Below, piece after piece: positions 35,601 through 48,200 of a DNA stretch of 51,362 bases. A program made the position numbers and the translations under genes. Where the stretch lies: NCBI GenBank assembly GCA_032718475.1, contig JAUCBJ010001009.1, positions 1-51,362 on the forward strand, read 5' to 3'. The notes under the pieces are model-generated. The model was not told the origin of the DNA and ran no database searches. It was given only the letters and a program-made list of their open reading frames with translations. Position 1 is the first letter of the stretch. Each line of letters starts with the position of its first letter. This DNA is from Nemertoderma westbladi. Lineage: Eukaryota; Xenacoelomorpha; Nemertodermatida; Nemertodermatidae.

Positions 35601-38600
35601 GTCATGCAGATTAATTTTGCTGAATGAAACTCACTGGTTTGGTCATGCAGATTAATTTTGCTGAATGAAACTCACTGGTTTGGTCATGCAGATTAATTTT
35701 GCTGAATGAAATTCACTGGTTTGGTCATGCAGATTAATTTTGCTGAATGAAACTCACTGGTTTGGTCATGCAGATTAATTTTGCTGAGTGAACCTCACTG
35801 GTTTTTTCATGCAGATTAATTTTGCTGAATGAAACTCACTGGTTTGGTCATGCAGATTAATTTTTCTCAATGAAACTCTCTGGTTTGGTCATGCAGATTA
35901 ATTTTTCTGAATGAAACTCACTGGTTTTGTCATGCAGATTAATTTTGTTGAATGAAACTCACTGGTTTGGTCATGCAGATTAATTTTGCTGAATGAAACT
36001 TACTGGTTTATGAAACTCACTGGTTTGGTCATGCAGATTAATTTTGCTGAGTGAACCTCACTGGTTTTGTCATGCAGATGAATTTTGCTGAATGAAACTC
36101 ACTGGTTTGGTCATGCAGATTAATTTTGCTGAATGAAACTCACTGGTTTGGTCATGCAGATTAATTTTGCTGAATGAAACTCACTGGTTTGGTCATGCAG
36201 ATTAATTTTGCTGAATGAAACTCACTGGTTTGGTCATGCAGATTAATTTTGCTGAGTGAACCTCACTGATTTTGTCATGCAGTTGAATTTTGCTGAATGA
36301 AACTCACTGGTTTGGTCATGCAGATTAATTTTGCTGAATGAAACTCACTGGTTTGGTCATGCAGATTAATTTTGCTGAATGAAACTCACTGGTTTGGTAA
36401 TGCAGATTAATTTTGCTGAATGAAACTCACTGGTTTGGTCATGCAGATTAATTTTGCTGAATGAAACTCACTGGTTTGGTCATGCAGATTAATTTTGCTG
36501 AATGAAACTCACTGGTTTGGTAATGCAGATTAATTTTGCTGAATGAAACTCACTGGTTTTGTCATGCAGATAATTTTGCTGAATGAAACTCACTGGTTTG
36601 GTAATGCAGATTAATTTTTCTGAATGAAACTCACTGGTTTGGTCATGCAGATTAATTTTGCTGAATGAAACTCACTGGTTTGGTCATGCAGATTAATTTT
36701 TCTGAATGAAACTCACTGGTTTGGTCATGCAGATTAATTTTGCTGAATGAAACTCACTGGTTTGGTCATGCAGATTAATTTTTCTGAATGAAACTCACTG
36801 GTTTGGTCATGCAGATTAATTTTGCTGAATGAAACTCACTGGTTTGGTCATGCAGATTAATTTTTCTGAATGAAACTCACTGGTTTGGTCATGCAGATTA
36901 ATTTTGCTGAATGAAACTTACTGGTTTGGTCATGCAGATTAATTTTGCTGAATGAAACTCACTGGTTTGGTCATGCAGATTAATTTTGCTGAATGAAACT
37001 CACTGGTTTGGTCATGCAGATTAATTTTGCTGAGTGAACCTCACTGGTTTGGTCATGCAGATTAATTTTGCTGAATGAAACTCACTGGTTTGGTCATGCA
37101 GATTAATTTTGCTGAATGAAACTCACTGGTTTGGTCATGCAGATTAATTTTGCTGAGTGAACCTCACTGGTTTGGTCATGCAAATTAATTTTGCTGAATG
37201 AAGCTCACTGGTTTGGTCATGCAGATTAATTTTGTTGAATGAAACTCACTGGTTTGGTCATGCAGATTAATTTTTCTGAATGAAACTCACTGGTTTGGTC
37301 ATGCAGATTAATTTTGCTGAATGAAACTCACTGGTTTGGTCATGCAGATTAATTTTTCTGAATGAAACTCACTGGTTTGGTCATGCAGATTAATTTTGCT
37401 GAATGAAACTTACTGGTTTGGTCATGCAGATTAATTTTGCTGAATGAAACTCACTGGTTTGGTCATGCAGATTAATTTTGCTGAATGAAACTCACTGGTT
37501 TGGTCATGCAGATTAATTTTGCTGAGTGAACCTCACTGGTTTGGTCATGCAGATTAATTTTGCTGAATGAAACTCACTGGTTTGGTCATGCAGATTAATT
37601 TTGCTGAATGAAACTCACTGGTTTGGTCATGCAGATTAATTTTGCTGAATGAAACTCACTGGTTTGGTCATGCAGATTAATTTTGCTGAATGAAACTCAC
37701 TGGTTTGGTAATGCAGATTAATTTTGCTGAATGAAACTCACTGGTTTTGTCATGCAGATTAATTTTGCTGAATGAAACTCACTGGTTTGGTAATGCAGAT
37801 TAATTTTTCTGAATGAAACTCACTGGTTTGGTCATGCAGATTAATTTTGCTGAATGAAACTCACTGGTTTGGTCATGCAGATTAATTTTGCTGAATGAAA
37901 CTCACTGGTTTGGTCATGCAGATTAATTTTTCTGAATGAAACTCACTGGTTTGGTCATGCAGATTAATTTTTCTGAATGAAACTCACTGGTTTGGTCATG
38001 CAGATTAATTTTGCTGAATGAAACTCACTGGTTTGGTCATGCAGATTAATTTTTCTGAATGAAACTCACTGGTTTGGTCATGCAGATTAATTTTGCTGTA
38101 TGAAACTTACTGGTTTGCTCATGCAGATTAATTTTGCTGAATGAAACTCACTGGTTTGGTCATGCAGATTAATTTTGCTGAATGAAACTCACTGGTTTGG
38201 TCATGCAGATTAATTTTGCTGAGTGAACCTCACTGGTTTGGTCATGCAGATTAATTTTTCTGAATGAAACTCACTGGTTTGGTCATGCAGATTAATTTTG
38301 CTGAATGAAACTCACTGGTTTGGTCATGCAGATTAATTTTGCTAAATGAAACTCACTGGTTTGGTCATGCAGATGAATTTTACTGAATGAAACTCACTGG
38401 TTTGGTCATGCAGATTAATTTTGCTGAATGAAACTCACTGGTTTGGTCATGCAGATTAATTTTGCTGAATGAAACTCACTGGTTTGGTCATGCAGATTAA
38501 TTTTGCTGAATGAAATTCACTGGTTTGGTCATGCAGATTAATTTTGCTGAATGAAACTCACTGGTTTGGTCATGCAGATTAATTTTGCTGAGTGAACCTC

Positions 38601-41075
38601 ACTGGTTTTTTCATGCAGATTAATTTTGCTGAATGAAACTCACTGGTTTGGTCATGCAGATTAATTTTTCTCAATGAAACTCTCTGGTTTGGTCATGCAG
38701 ATTAATTTTTCTGAATGAAACTCACTGGTTTTGTCATGCAGATTAATTTTGTTGAATGAAACTCACTGGTTTGGTCATGCAGATTAATTTTGCTGAATGA
38801 AACTTACTGGTTTATGAAACTCACTGGTTTGGTCATGCAGATTAATTTTGCTGAGTGAACCTCACTGGTTTTGTCATGCAGATGAATTTTGCTGAATGAA
38901 ACTCACTGGTTTGGTCATGCAGATTAATTTTGCTGAATGAAACTCACTGGTTTGGTCATGCAGATTAATTTTGCTGAATGAAACTCACTGGTTTGGTCAT
39001 GCAGATTAATTTTGCTGAATGAAACTCACTGGTTTGGTCATGCAGATTAATTTTGCTGAGTGAACCTCACTGATTTTGTCATGCAGTTGAATTTTGCTGA
39101 ATGAAACTCACTGGTTTGGTCATGCAGATTAATTTTGCTGAATGAAACTCACTGGTTTGGTCATGCAGATTAATTTTGCTGAATGAAACTCACTGGTTTG
39201 GTAATGCAGATTAATTTTGCTGAATGAAACTCACTGGTTTGGTCATGCAGATTAATTTTGCTGAATGAAACTCACTGGTTTGGTCATGCAGATTAATTTT
39301 GCTGAATGAAACTCACTGGTTTGGTAATGCAGATTAATTTTGCTGAATGAAACTCACTGGTTTTGTCATGCAGATAATTTTGCTGAATGAAACTCACTGG
39401 TTTGGTAATGCAGATTAATTTTTCTGAATGAAACTCACTGGTTTGGTCATGCAGATTAATTTTGCTGAATGAAACTCACTGGTTTGGTCATGCAGATTAA
39501 TTTTTCTGAATGAAACTCACTGGTTTGGTCATGCAGATTAATTTTGCTGAATGAAACTCACTGGTTTGGTCATGCAGATTAATTTTTCTGAATGAAACTC
39601 ACTGGTTTGGTCATGCAGATTAATTTTGCTGAATGAAACTCACTGGTTTGGTCATGCAGATTAATTTTTCTGAATGAAACTCACTGGTTTGGTCATGCAG
39701 ATTAATTTTGCTGAATGAAACTTACTGGTTTGGTCATGCAGATTAATTTTGCTGAATGAAACTCACTGGTTTGGTCATGCAGATTAATTTTGCTGAATGA
39801 AACTCACTGGTTTGGTCATGCAGATTAATTTTGCTGAGTGAACCTCACTGGTTTGGTCATGCAGATTAATTTTGCTGAATGAAACTCACTGGTTTGGTCA
39901 TGCAGATTAATTTTGCTGAATGAAACTCACTGGTTTGGTCATGCAGATTAATTTTGCTGAGTGAACCTCACTGGTTTGGTCATGCAAATTAATTTTGCTG
40001 AATGAAGCTCACTGGTTTGGTCATGCAGATTAATTTTGTTGAATGAAACTCACTGGTTTGGTCATGCAGATTAATTTTGCTGAATGAAACTCACTGGTTT
40101 GGTCATGCAGATTAATTTTGCTGAGTGAACCTCACTGGTTTGGTCATGCAGATTAATTTTGTTGAATGAAACTCACTGTTTTGGTCATGCAGATTAATTT
40201 TGCTGAATGAAACTCACTGGTTTGGTCATGCAGATTAATTTTACTGAATGAAACTCACTGGTTTGGTCATGCAGATTAATTTTTCTGAATGAAACTCACT
40301 GGTTTGGTCATGCAGATTAATTTTGCTGAATGAAACTCACTGGTTTGGTCATGCAGATTAATTTTGCTGAATGAAACTCACTGGTTTGGTCATGCAGATT
40401 AATTTTGCTGAATGAAACTCACTGGTTTGGTCATGCAGATTAATTTTGCTGAATGAAACTCACTGGTTTGGTCATGCAGATGAATTTTGCTGAATGAAAC
40501 TCACTGGTTTTGTCATGCAGATTAATTTTGCTGAATGAAACTCACTGGGTTGGTCATGCAGATTAATTTTGCTGAATGAAACTCACTGGTTTGGTCATGC
40601 AGATTAATTTTTCTGAGTGAACCTCACTGGTTTGGTCATGCAGATTAATTTTGCTGAATGAAACTCACTCGTTTGGTCTTGCAGATTAATTTTACTGAAT
40701 GAAACTCACTGGTTTTGTCATGCAGATTAATTTTGCTGAATGAAACTCACTGGTTTGGTCATGCAGATTAATTTTGCTGAATGAAACTCACTGGTTTGGT
40801 CATGCAGATTAATTTTGCTGAGTGAACCTCACTGGTTTGGTCATGCAGATTAATTTTGCTGAATGAAACTCACTCGTTTGGTCTTGCAGATTAATTTTAC
40901 TGAATGAAACTCACTGGTTTTGTCATGCAGATTAATTTTGCTGAATGAAGCTCACTGGTTTGGTCATGCAGATTAATTTTATTGAATGAAACTCACTGGT
41001 TTGGTCATGCAGATTAATTTTGCTGAATTAAACTCACTGGTTTGGTCATGCAGATGAATTTTGCTGAATGAAGCT
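17688..41075. repeat. 41-bp satellite array, right block (about 570 units)
   Basis: Continues the left block in register across the LINE. Almost every unit is 41 bp; rare 40-bp units and one 17-bp remnant (36.0 and 38.8 kb) serve as markers. Several long segments are duplicated in tandem at distances I measured from rare variants: 1435 bp (17.90/19.34 kb), 3894 bp (19.4-21.9 against 23.3-25.8 kb), 2623 bp (28.65/31.27 kb), 2091 bp (31.8/33.9 kb), 2804 bp (35.29/38.10 kb) and 205 bp (40.67/40.87 kb). It ends at 41075 mid-unit. No long open frame and no gene inside. Roughly half of the window is this one sequence. Confidence 0.98.
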
Positions 41076-41479
41076 GTAGCCCTAGCCGAAGGTCTCAGTA
41101 CAGCAGTATGTAATGACAGTATGTCATACTACTGTATAGTTAAGTGAAGTCAACATTTTGAAATGCTTACTGTACTGCACCAAAGAGCAAATAAGTAGAA
41201 GAAAAGTGTAAGATACATTTTGTGTGGACTATATTGAATTGTAATATTTTTTAAAAAAAATCATTTTTGACGCCCCTTAGCGGCCAGAGCCAAAATTTTA
41301 ATTTTTAACTTAAAATGCCATTCCTTTGATGCTTTATTTTCAGAAGTTGAAACTTGATTTTTTTTGGAATCAGCATGGTCGATTACGTGAAAAAATTCGA
41401 GCAAAATTGTTGTTTTTTACTTTTCAAGGAAAATGCCGCTATTTTTCAAATAAATTTTCAATCAAAATATAATTGCCTT
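41076..41479. other. Intergenic AT-rich, no gene seen
   Basis: Immediately after the satellite. Many A/T homopolymers and no supported coding region. Confidence 0.5.
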
Positions 41480-42235
41480 TAAAGTTTGAACCTTCCCGCG
41501 CAAAAATTGTCTGTTAATATGTCAAATATATAAGAAAAGGGCACACCATCTAACTAAAAGTTTAGTTATATGGGTTTTCCGGGTCGCAGAATTTATTTCG
41601 AGTGTGAGATTTAACATTTGATAACTTCCAAAGTGTCTGTTTGGCTTTTAGGCTTTCGGTTATAATTTGACGGACAGACTGACAGGCATACAGACATTAA
41701 AGACGAAGCCAAATTTGAATACTGACATCAGAAATGAAGTTACGGACCAAGAATATCCATTTAGGATTTTTTAGACAGATACAGTAAGTATGTTTTCTAT
41801 TGTTTTGGAGATATAGTGACGGATAGACCGACAGTAAAACGGACAGACAGCCATATCTCGAGAAGTAAGACTTGTTGCTAAAGTACCTGTTTCCTCTTGG
41901 GATTTAGTTCTGGGGCAGTAATACAGTAATTAAATGAATCATAAGTTAGATCGCACTGCAATGCCATAGTAGATCTAACAGCAGATGGGGCGAGCCATAT
42001 AGGATATACTCTCAGCCACCAGAATATTGCATTTACCATATAAACAATCTAATTTGAGTTTTTTCAATTTACAAAAAATGAATAGTTACAGAATTTAGTT
42101 AACGAAGTAATTAAACAGCCAAAACACGAGTGTGGCCTTCGTGCAGCAGAAGCTACAACCTGCAAGCCATCTCAGCGAACAATTATAATTATACTTCGGC
42201 TAGTTAAATATTCTGATGTTGGCTTCGGACAATTA
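41480..42235. repeat. Old dispersed repeat, copy B
   Basis: Diverged relative of 3172-3580 plus 9844-9895. Shared blocks include CTGACATCAGAAATGAAGT, GACAG-rich stretches, GGCCTTCGTGCAGCAG and, at 42162-42200, GCAAGCCATCTCAGCGAACA then ATTATACTTCGGCTAG. This copy lacks the 6.2-kb transposon nest, so it records the uninterrupted arrangement. Confidence 0.6.
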
Positions 42236-42315
42236 TGGCTTCCGACACACACACTGACAGTGACACACCAACAGACTTGGGAAAACGGCCGTAGTATAAT
42301 TATAACGGTTCGCTG
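42173..42315. repeat. Inverted-repeat element, about 143 bp
   Basis: Arms at 42173-42200 and 42288-42315 match in reverse complement at 25 of 28 positions (CAGCGAAC at one end, GTTCGCTG at the other). Short size, TIRs and AT-rich arms suggest a MITE-like fold-back within old repeat copy B. No clear target duplication was seen. Confidence 0.6.
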
Positions 42316-43728
42316 ATGGTTCGCAGTTCTGACTCGCCCCACATAAAAGTTAAATTCAATTAGTGGCGTGGGGTATCCTTGCTTTATAATTTATGCTAGA
42401 GTTATAGCAGCTGTAGGTAAACTTATGGGTTGATGGTTGTCAATCAAGTTTGCTTTGGAGGTTCAGAGGGTCTTACGACTGTACGATATTCTTGGAAATT
42501 AACCCAATATTTTTTAATCCGTTTATTGATTTTATGCTCAATTCGGTTGAACCTGAAGTACAGTACTCCACTCCGGTATGCGCCGGTAGAGGTTCATGGT
42601 ATATATGGAGTGGGAATGCGGTCTTTGTGATGTTTACTACAGTAGTATTAAATGCCAAATATCAGTTGTTTGGAAAGCAGGTATAAAGTCTACCATTTTT
42701 AAAGGAAAATAAGTCAGCTGTTTACTGTTGTATTATCCATCGGATGTATTTTGTATTTTGTATTGTTATTTTATTTTTGTGGGAAAACAAGTTACCTTTT
42801 TTTCACTTCCACCTATATTTTTAGGAATGTCGTTTATAAATCGGTTAAAACGCGATTTTTGCGGTAAAAAAGAAAAAATGTCTTATTTAGAATCGTGACC
42901 ATACGTACGCACTTAAACCCCCGAACATGTATGCAGTTTTTTTTGCTAGAGACCTTATGCTTGCTAGCGACAGATAGGAGGGACTCTTGACACAATCACA
43001 ATACATCCTTCGGCAGGTCCTTCCCCAGGCTGCCAGCAAAAAATCGACGCAAAATTTTTTTCAGTTCAGTTTTTCAGTTTAAAGGTAATGCAGTAGTTGG
43101 ACATAGTGATATATATTGTAATAAGCAACATAGAGAAGCACATAAAGTTCTGAGTTCCGATTATGGTCATCATAATCAGAGAATCACACAGTACCAAGGC
43201 CATCTAAACAACGTTATTTAGATGGCCTTGCACAGTCTCAGGATTGTTATTGTATGAGTATGTCCCGTACGCTATGGTATGTCCTGAAGGACATATTGGA
43301 GTGTGTATGGCTGGGCTGCAGGCTGGGATGACAGTACAGCAGCATGGTACAAGGTGCAAACAAACTCCATACTCAGTTGCGATTTCGGAGAATTCGTTGC
43401 TGAATGCTGAGTTGACTTTAATAGAGCTTTTAAACCAGCTGACCAGTAGGCCTACTGAAGTATGGAGTAGGCTACCGGGAGTAACCTAACGGAACGCTAA
43501 CTCAACATTGCTTTCAGTACGACAACTACGGCCACGCCCTGGGCAGCAGGGTGGTGCCGTACCAATGCCGAAATCTACAGGTACCGGTGGGTCTACAATT
43601 ATATGAATAGGCCTATTATACATTCATTATGTAGGCTAGTTTGTTCATAACATGTTTTAAACAGTTAATTTTATTTATAAGTTTATATCCATACCGGTAT
43701 ATTAATTAGGCCTAATACATCGAGTCCA
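42316..43728. other. JAK upstream region
   Basis: No coding region supported. Short frames near 42430-42690 and 43244-43489 have no recognisable motifs. The JAK promoter and possibly a 5' non-coding exon should lie here; an AG acceptor-like site precedes the JAK ATG at about 43709, with no strong pyrimidine tract. Confidence 0.45.
43195..43230. repeat. Perfect 14-bp hairpin
   Basis: CAAGGCCATCTAAA and its exact reverse complement flank the 8-nt loop CAACGTTA, about 500 bases upstream of JAK. Too short for a typical miRNA precursor. Role unknown. Confidence 0.7.
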
Positions 43729-44912
43729 ATGCCGCGACGACACAGAAGCAGCGCCGCGTGCAACGGTTCCGCATCGGAACACCTTGGTTTAATTCCCAAC
43801 TGTAGCAATCACACGGGCATCGACTACCGATATGTCGAACACGGTAAAGAGACCCCGAGGACTGTTGTACAAGTACGGGTCGCTTACCACCAGGATCCGC
43901 GCCATTCATTGTATATCGAATGCGATGTTACATCCGATACGGATTGCGAAAATATATGTAATTACGTTCTACGAGATATCGAAGTAATTCGCTTATATCG
44001 GCCGCTATTCGCGCTTTCCATATCGATCGAAAATGGGAAAACACGACTTTTCTTCCCTCCCAATATGAAACTTCAGGACATTATTGCGAAATATAACGAC
44101 CCCGAACTTCATATGAGACTGAGAGTAAAAGCTCATAACGTTGACGATATTAATTGCCCCAACACCGTCCACTACCTGTACAATCAAACCCGCGAAGATG
44201 TTTTAAATGAATCTCTCTGTTTCGCAAACGATTCGATACACATGGGATTAGCCGTTCTCGACGTCTTAGCCAAGGGTTACGCGAAAAAATACTCGTTGCG
44301 TAAAATCAAGCGAATATTCCGTCCCAAGGACTACATTCCCCAGGCGGTCTTACGTAAATACACATGTTTCCACTCGATGAGACTGAAAACTAAAATGATT
44401 AAATACCTGAGCAAACAGGATAGGTACGCCAGAGAACTCGTTTCTAAAACCACAGCCTCAATCGACCTCCAGGTATTAACGGTATTTCTTGAACGGCGTT
44501 ACATAAAAACTTTATTAGTCGCCGCTAATGAAGAATATTTAAGCGAATGTTTTCCTCCAGTTGACGGAGTCTCCGTTATCGTACACGCCATTGACGGGAT
44601 CTCGTTGCACAAGCTTGGTGCGGCCGGACAGGTTCCCGTGAAGGTTGTGGGGTTCTCCGAGCTATCCGACGTCCGTATCCAACACAACCCGCACGCGCGC
44701 GCTTCCGAGGCTCCCGACGCCACCCCTCGCACCCCCACCCCCAACCGCCGTCAGTGGGTCGCCACCCTGTACCTAAACCACACTCTGTCTCCCAGTAAAC
44801 AGGTCTACTTCCCTACCCGTCCCGATGTAGAGAGTTTCGTAGCCTTGGTTGACGCTTACTACCGCGCTTGGGACAATCCCTACTTCTACCTCTGCGACGA
44901 TATTTCGCCCAG
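43729..44912 (+). CDS. JAK: Janus kinase (JAK), exon 1: FERM region
   Basis: N-terminal 394 codons plus two bases of a Janus tyrosine kinase, the cytoplasmic kinase that binds cytokine receptors and phosphorylates STATs. The FERM domain starts at about residue 45 (VVQVRVAYHQDP). Landmarks aligned with vertebrate JAKs: PLFALSISIENGKTRLFFPPN (F1), SIHMGLAVLDVLAKGYAKK (F2; compare CLGMAVLDMMRIAKE) and VESFVALVDAYYR then FYLCDDISP (F3; compare LIDGYYRL and YLCKEVAPP). The exon ends CCCAG|GTACAC at 44912/44913, phase 2. Reading on without splicing gives only a short tail (RYTIYFYSI) and stop, so splicing is required. The ATG at 43729 is the first in this open stretch after the stop at 43678-43680. 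The whole FERM region is uninterrupted, unlike the many-exon vertebrate genes. Confidence 0.93.
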
Positions 44913-44952
44913 GTACACTATTTATTTTTATTCTATATGACCAATGGCTGAA

Positions 44953-44961
44953 TCAAGTTTC
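44953..44961. repeat. Target-site duplication of intronic MITE (left)
   Basis: TCAAGTTTC, repeated exactly at 45196-45204 just outside the inverted repeats. Confidence 0.7.
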
Positions 44962-45195
44962 GGTTATCGTTCATATGCGTACCTCTGGCAAAAGAAGCAG
45001 GTTACAGTGGTGGTGTTTTCTAACCACAACAATAAACTAATCTCCATTACTTAATTAACGGAAAGGAGCAGGTTACAGTGGTGGGCTTTTCTAACCAAAA
45101 CAATAAACAATATCTCAATAACATAGGGTATTTCATACTTATAGCGACACTTTTTGCAATACGAAAATACCAGAGGTACGCATATGAACTATAAC
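44962..45195. mobile_element. MITE in JAK intron, 234 bp
   Basis: 26-bp terminal inverted repeats (44963-44988 against 45170-45195, 25 of 26 identical; core CATATGCGTACCTCTGG) flanked by a 9-bp duplication TCAAGTTTC. It has no coding capacity. Inside, a 41-bp stretch is directly repeated (44997-45037 and 45068-45108, about 38 of 41 identical). A 9-bp duplication fits a Mutator-type mobiliser, but its TIR differs from the MULE at 3.7 kb. The left edge lies 50 bases inside the intron donor. Confidence 0.8.
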
Positions 45196-45271
45196 TCAAG
45201 TTTCTGTAAAAATCACAAAAATAAAATTTTATTGGAAGTAAAAGGCTCATTTGATCCGAAATGATCTGTAC

Positions 45272-48200
45272 GGATCTTTAGACAAGTTGACCTTCTGACA
45301 AGTCGTTTTTCAGACTAGCCTTCAGATATGTCGGCCTTCAGGCAAGTCTGTCTTACTGCTACAGACTAAATTTATTTATGTTAAATTTAAGTTGGTCAAG
45401 GTAATAACTTCTCTGTCAGTCTTGCCGTGCACCATGTGGATTTTACCTGCACCAATAATTACAAATGAAATATTTGCCTGTATTACCGGTATTGCCTTCA
45501 GGCTTGCTTGTCAGACAGATAAGTCAACAGATAAGTCGGCCTTCAGACAGATCCGCCTTCAGACAAGTCTGCCTTTAGACAAGTCGGCCTTCAGACAGAT
45601 CCGCTTTTAGACAAGTCGGCCTTCAGACAGATCCGCCTTCAGACAAGTCTGCCTTTAGAAATGTCGGCCTTCAGACATATCCGCCTTCATACAAGTCTAT
45701 CTTTAGACAAGTCGGCCTTCAGACAGATCCGCCTTTAGACAAGTCGGTCTTCAGCCAAGACCGCTTTCTGATAAGTCTGCATTTAGACAAGTCTGCATTT
45801 AGGCAAGTCTGCCTTTAGACAAGTCGGCCTTCAGACAGATCCGCCTTCTGACAAGTCTGCCTTTAGACAAGTCGGCCTTCAGACAGATCCGCCTTCAGAC
45901 AAGTCGGCCTGTAGACAAGTCGGTTTTCAGACAAGTCGGCCTTCAGACAGATCCGCCTTTAGACAAGTCGGTCTTCAGCCAAGACCGCCTTCTGACAAGT
46001 CTGCATTTAGACAAGTCTGCCTTTAGAAAGTCGGCCTTCAGACAAGTCGGCATTCCGACATATCCGCCTTCAGACAAGTTTGTCTTTAGACAAGTCGGCC
46101 TTCGGACAGATCCATCTTCAGACAAGTCGGCCTTCGGAGAGATCCGCTTTTAGACAAGTCGGCCTTAAGACAAGTCTGCCTTTAGACAAGTCGGCCTTCA
46201 GACAGATCCGCTTTTAGACAAGTCTACCTTTAGACAAGTCGGCCTTTAGACAAGTCGGCCTTCAGAGAGATCCACTTCTAGACATGTCGGCCTTCAGACA
46301 AGTCTGCCTTTAGACAAGTCGACCTTCAGACAGATCCGCCTTTTAGACAAGTCGGTCTTCAGCCAAGACCGCCTTCTGACAAGTCTGCATTTAGACAAGT
46401 CGGCCTTCAGACTGCGCCTTTAGACAAGTCGGTCCTTCAGCCAAGACCTCCTTCTGATAAGTCTGCATTTAGACAAGTCTGCCTTTAGACAAGTCGGCCT
46501 TCAGACAGATCCGCTTTTAGACAAGTCTACCTTTAGACAAGTCGGCCTTTAGACAAGTCGGCTTTCAGACATATCCGCCTTCAGACAAGTCGGCCTTCAG
46601 ACAGATCCGCCTTCAGACAAATCGGCCTTTAGACAAGTCGGCCTTTAAACACGTCGGCCTTCAGAGAGATCCACTTCTAGATATGTCGGCCTTCAGACAA
46701 GTCTGCCTTTAGACAAGTCGACCTTCAGACAGATCCGCCTTTAGACAAGTCGGTCTTCAGCCAAGACCGCCTTCTGACAAGTCTGCATTTAGACAAGTCT
46801 GCCTTTAGACAAGTCGGCCTTCAGACAAATTCAGACAGATCCACTTCTAGACAAGTCGGCCTTCAGACAGATCCGCTTTTAGACAAGTCTGCCTTTAGAC
46901 AAGTCGACCTTCAGACAGATCCGCCTTTAGACAAGTCGGTCTTCAGCCAAGACCGCCTTCTGACAAGTCTGCATTTAGACAAGTCGGCCTTCAGACTGCG
47001 CCTTTAGACAAGTCGGTCCTTCAGCCAAGACCGCCTTCTGTCAAGTCTGCATTTAGACAAGTCTGCCTTTAGACAAGTCAGCCTTCAGACAAATTCAGAC
47101 AGATCCACTTCTAGACAAGTCGGCCTTCAGACAGATCCGCCTTTAGACAAGTCGGTCTTCAGCCAAGACCGCCTTCTGACAAGTCTGCATTTAGACAAGT
47201 CGGCCTTCAGACTGTGCCTTTAGACAAGTCGGTCCTTCAGCCAAGACCGCCTTCTGTCAAGTCTGCATTTAGACAAGTCTGCCTTTAGACAAGTCGGCCT
47301 TCAGACAAATTCAGACAGATCCACTTCTAGACAAGTCGGCCTTCAAGACAGATCCGCTTTTAGACAAGTGTACCTTTAGACAAGTCGGCCTTCAGACAGA
47401 TCCGCCTTTAGACAAGTCGGTCTTCAGCCAAGACCTCCTTCTGATAAGTCTGCATTTAGACAAGTCTGCCTTTAGACAAGTCGGCCTTTAGACAGATCCG
47501 CCTTCAGACAAGTCTGCCTTTAGAAATGTCGGCTTTTAGTCAAGTCGGCCTTCAGACAGATCCGTTTTTAGACAAGTCTGCCTTTAGACAAGTCGGCCTT
47601 CAGACAAGTCGGCCTTCAGACAAGTCGGCCTTCGGACAAGTCGGCATTCAGACATATCCGCCTTCATACAAATCTATCTTTAGACAAGTCGGCCTTCAGA
47701 CAGATCCGCCTTTAGACAAGTCGGTCTTCAGCCAAGACCGCCTTCTGACAAGTCTGCATTTAGACAAGTCGGCCTTCAGACTGCGCCTTTAGACAAGTCG
47801 GTCTTCAGCCAAGACCGCCTTCTGCCAAGTCTGCATTTAGACAAGTCTGCCTGAAGACAAGTCGGCCTTCATACAAGTCGGCCTTCAGACAAGTCTATCT
47901 TTAGACAAGTCGGCCTTCAGACAGATCCGCCTTTAGACAAGTCGGCCTTCAGCCAAGACCTCCTTCTGATAAGTCTGCATTTAGACAAGTCTGCCTTTAG
48001 AAAAGTCGGCCTTCAGACAGATCCGCCTTCAGACAAGTCTGCCTTTAGAAATGTCGGCTTTTAGTCAAGTCGGCCTTCAGACAGATCAGTTTTTAGACAA
48101 GTCTGCCTTTAGACAAGTCGGCCTTCAGACAAGTCGGCCTTCAGACAAGTCGGCATTCAGACAAGTCGGCCTTCATACAAGTCGGCCTTCAGACAAGTCT

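Noticed and set aside
11289-41075. Satellite as a repetitive protein gene
   Set aside because: 41 bp is not a multiple of three and stop codons (TAA, TGA) recur in all frames on both strands.
11289-41075. Satellite as the centromere
   Set aside because: Array lies between intact genes, no CENP-B-like box is visible, and 26 kb is small. Nothing in the sequence alone supports centromere function.
42430-42686. Overlapping short ORFs upstream of JAK, also 43244-43489
   Set aside because: No recognisable motif, several frames open at once by chance, no splice support.
47526-47792. Short ORFs with a 16-residue repeat (DKSAFRQ...) in the intron minisatellite, also at 45392-45610
   Set aside because: They follow from a 16-bp unit read in three frames, lie inside a well-supported intron and lack upstream coding continuity.
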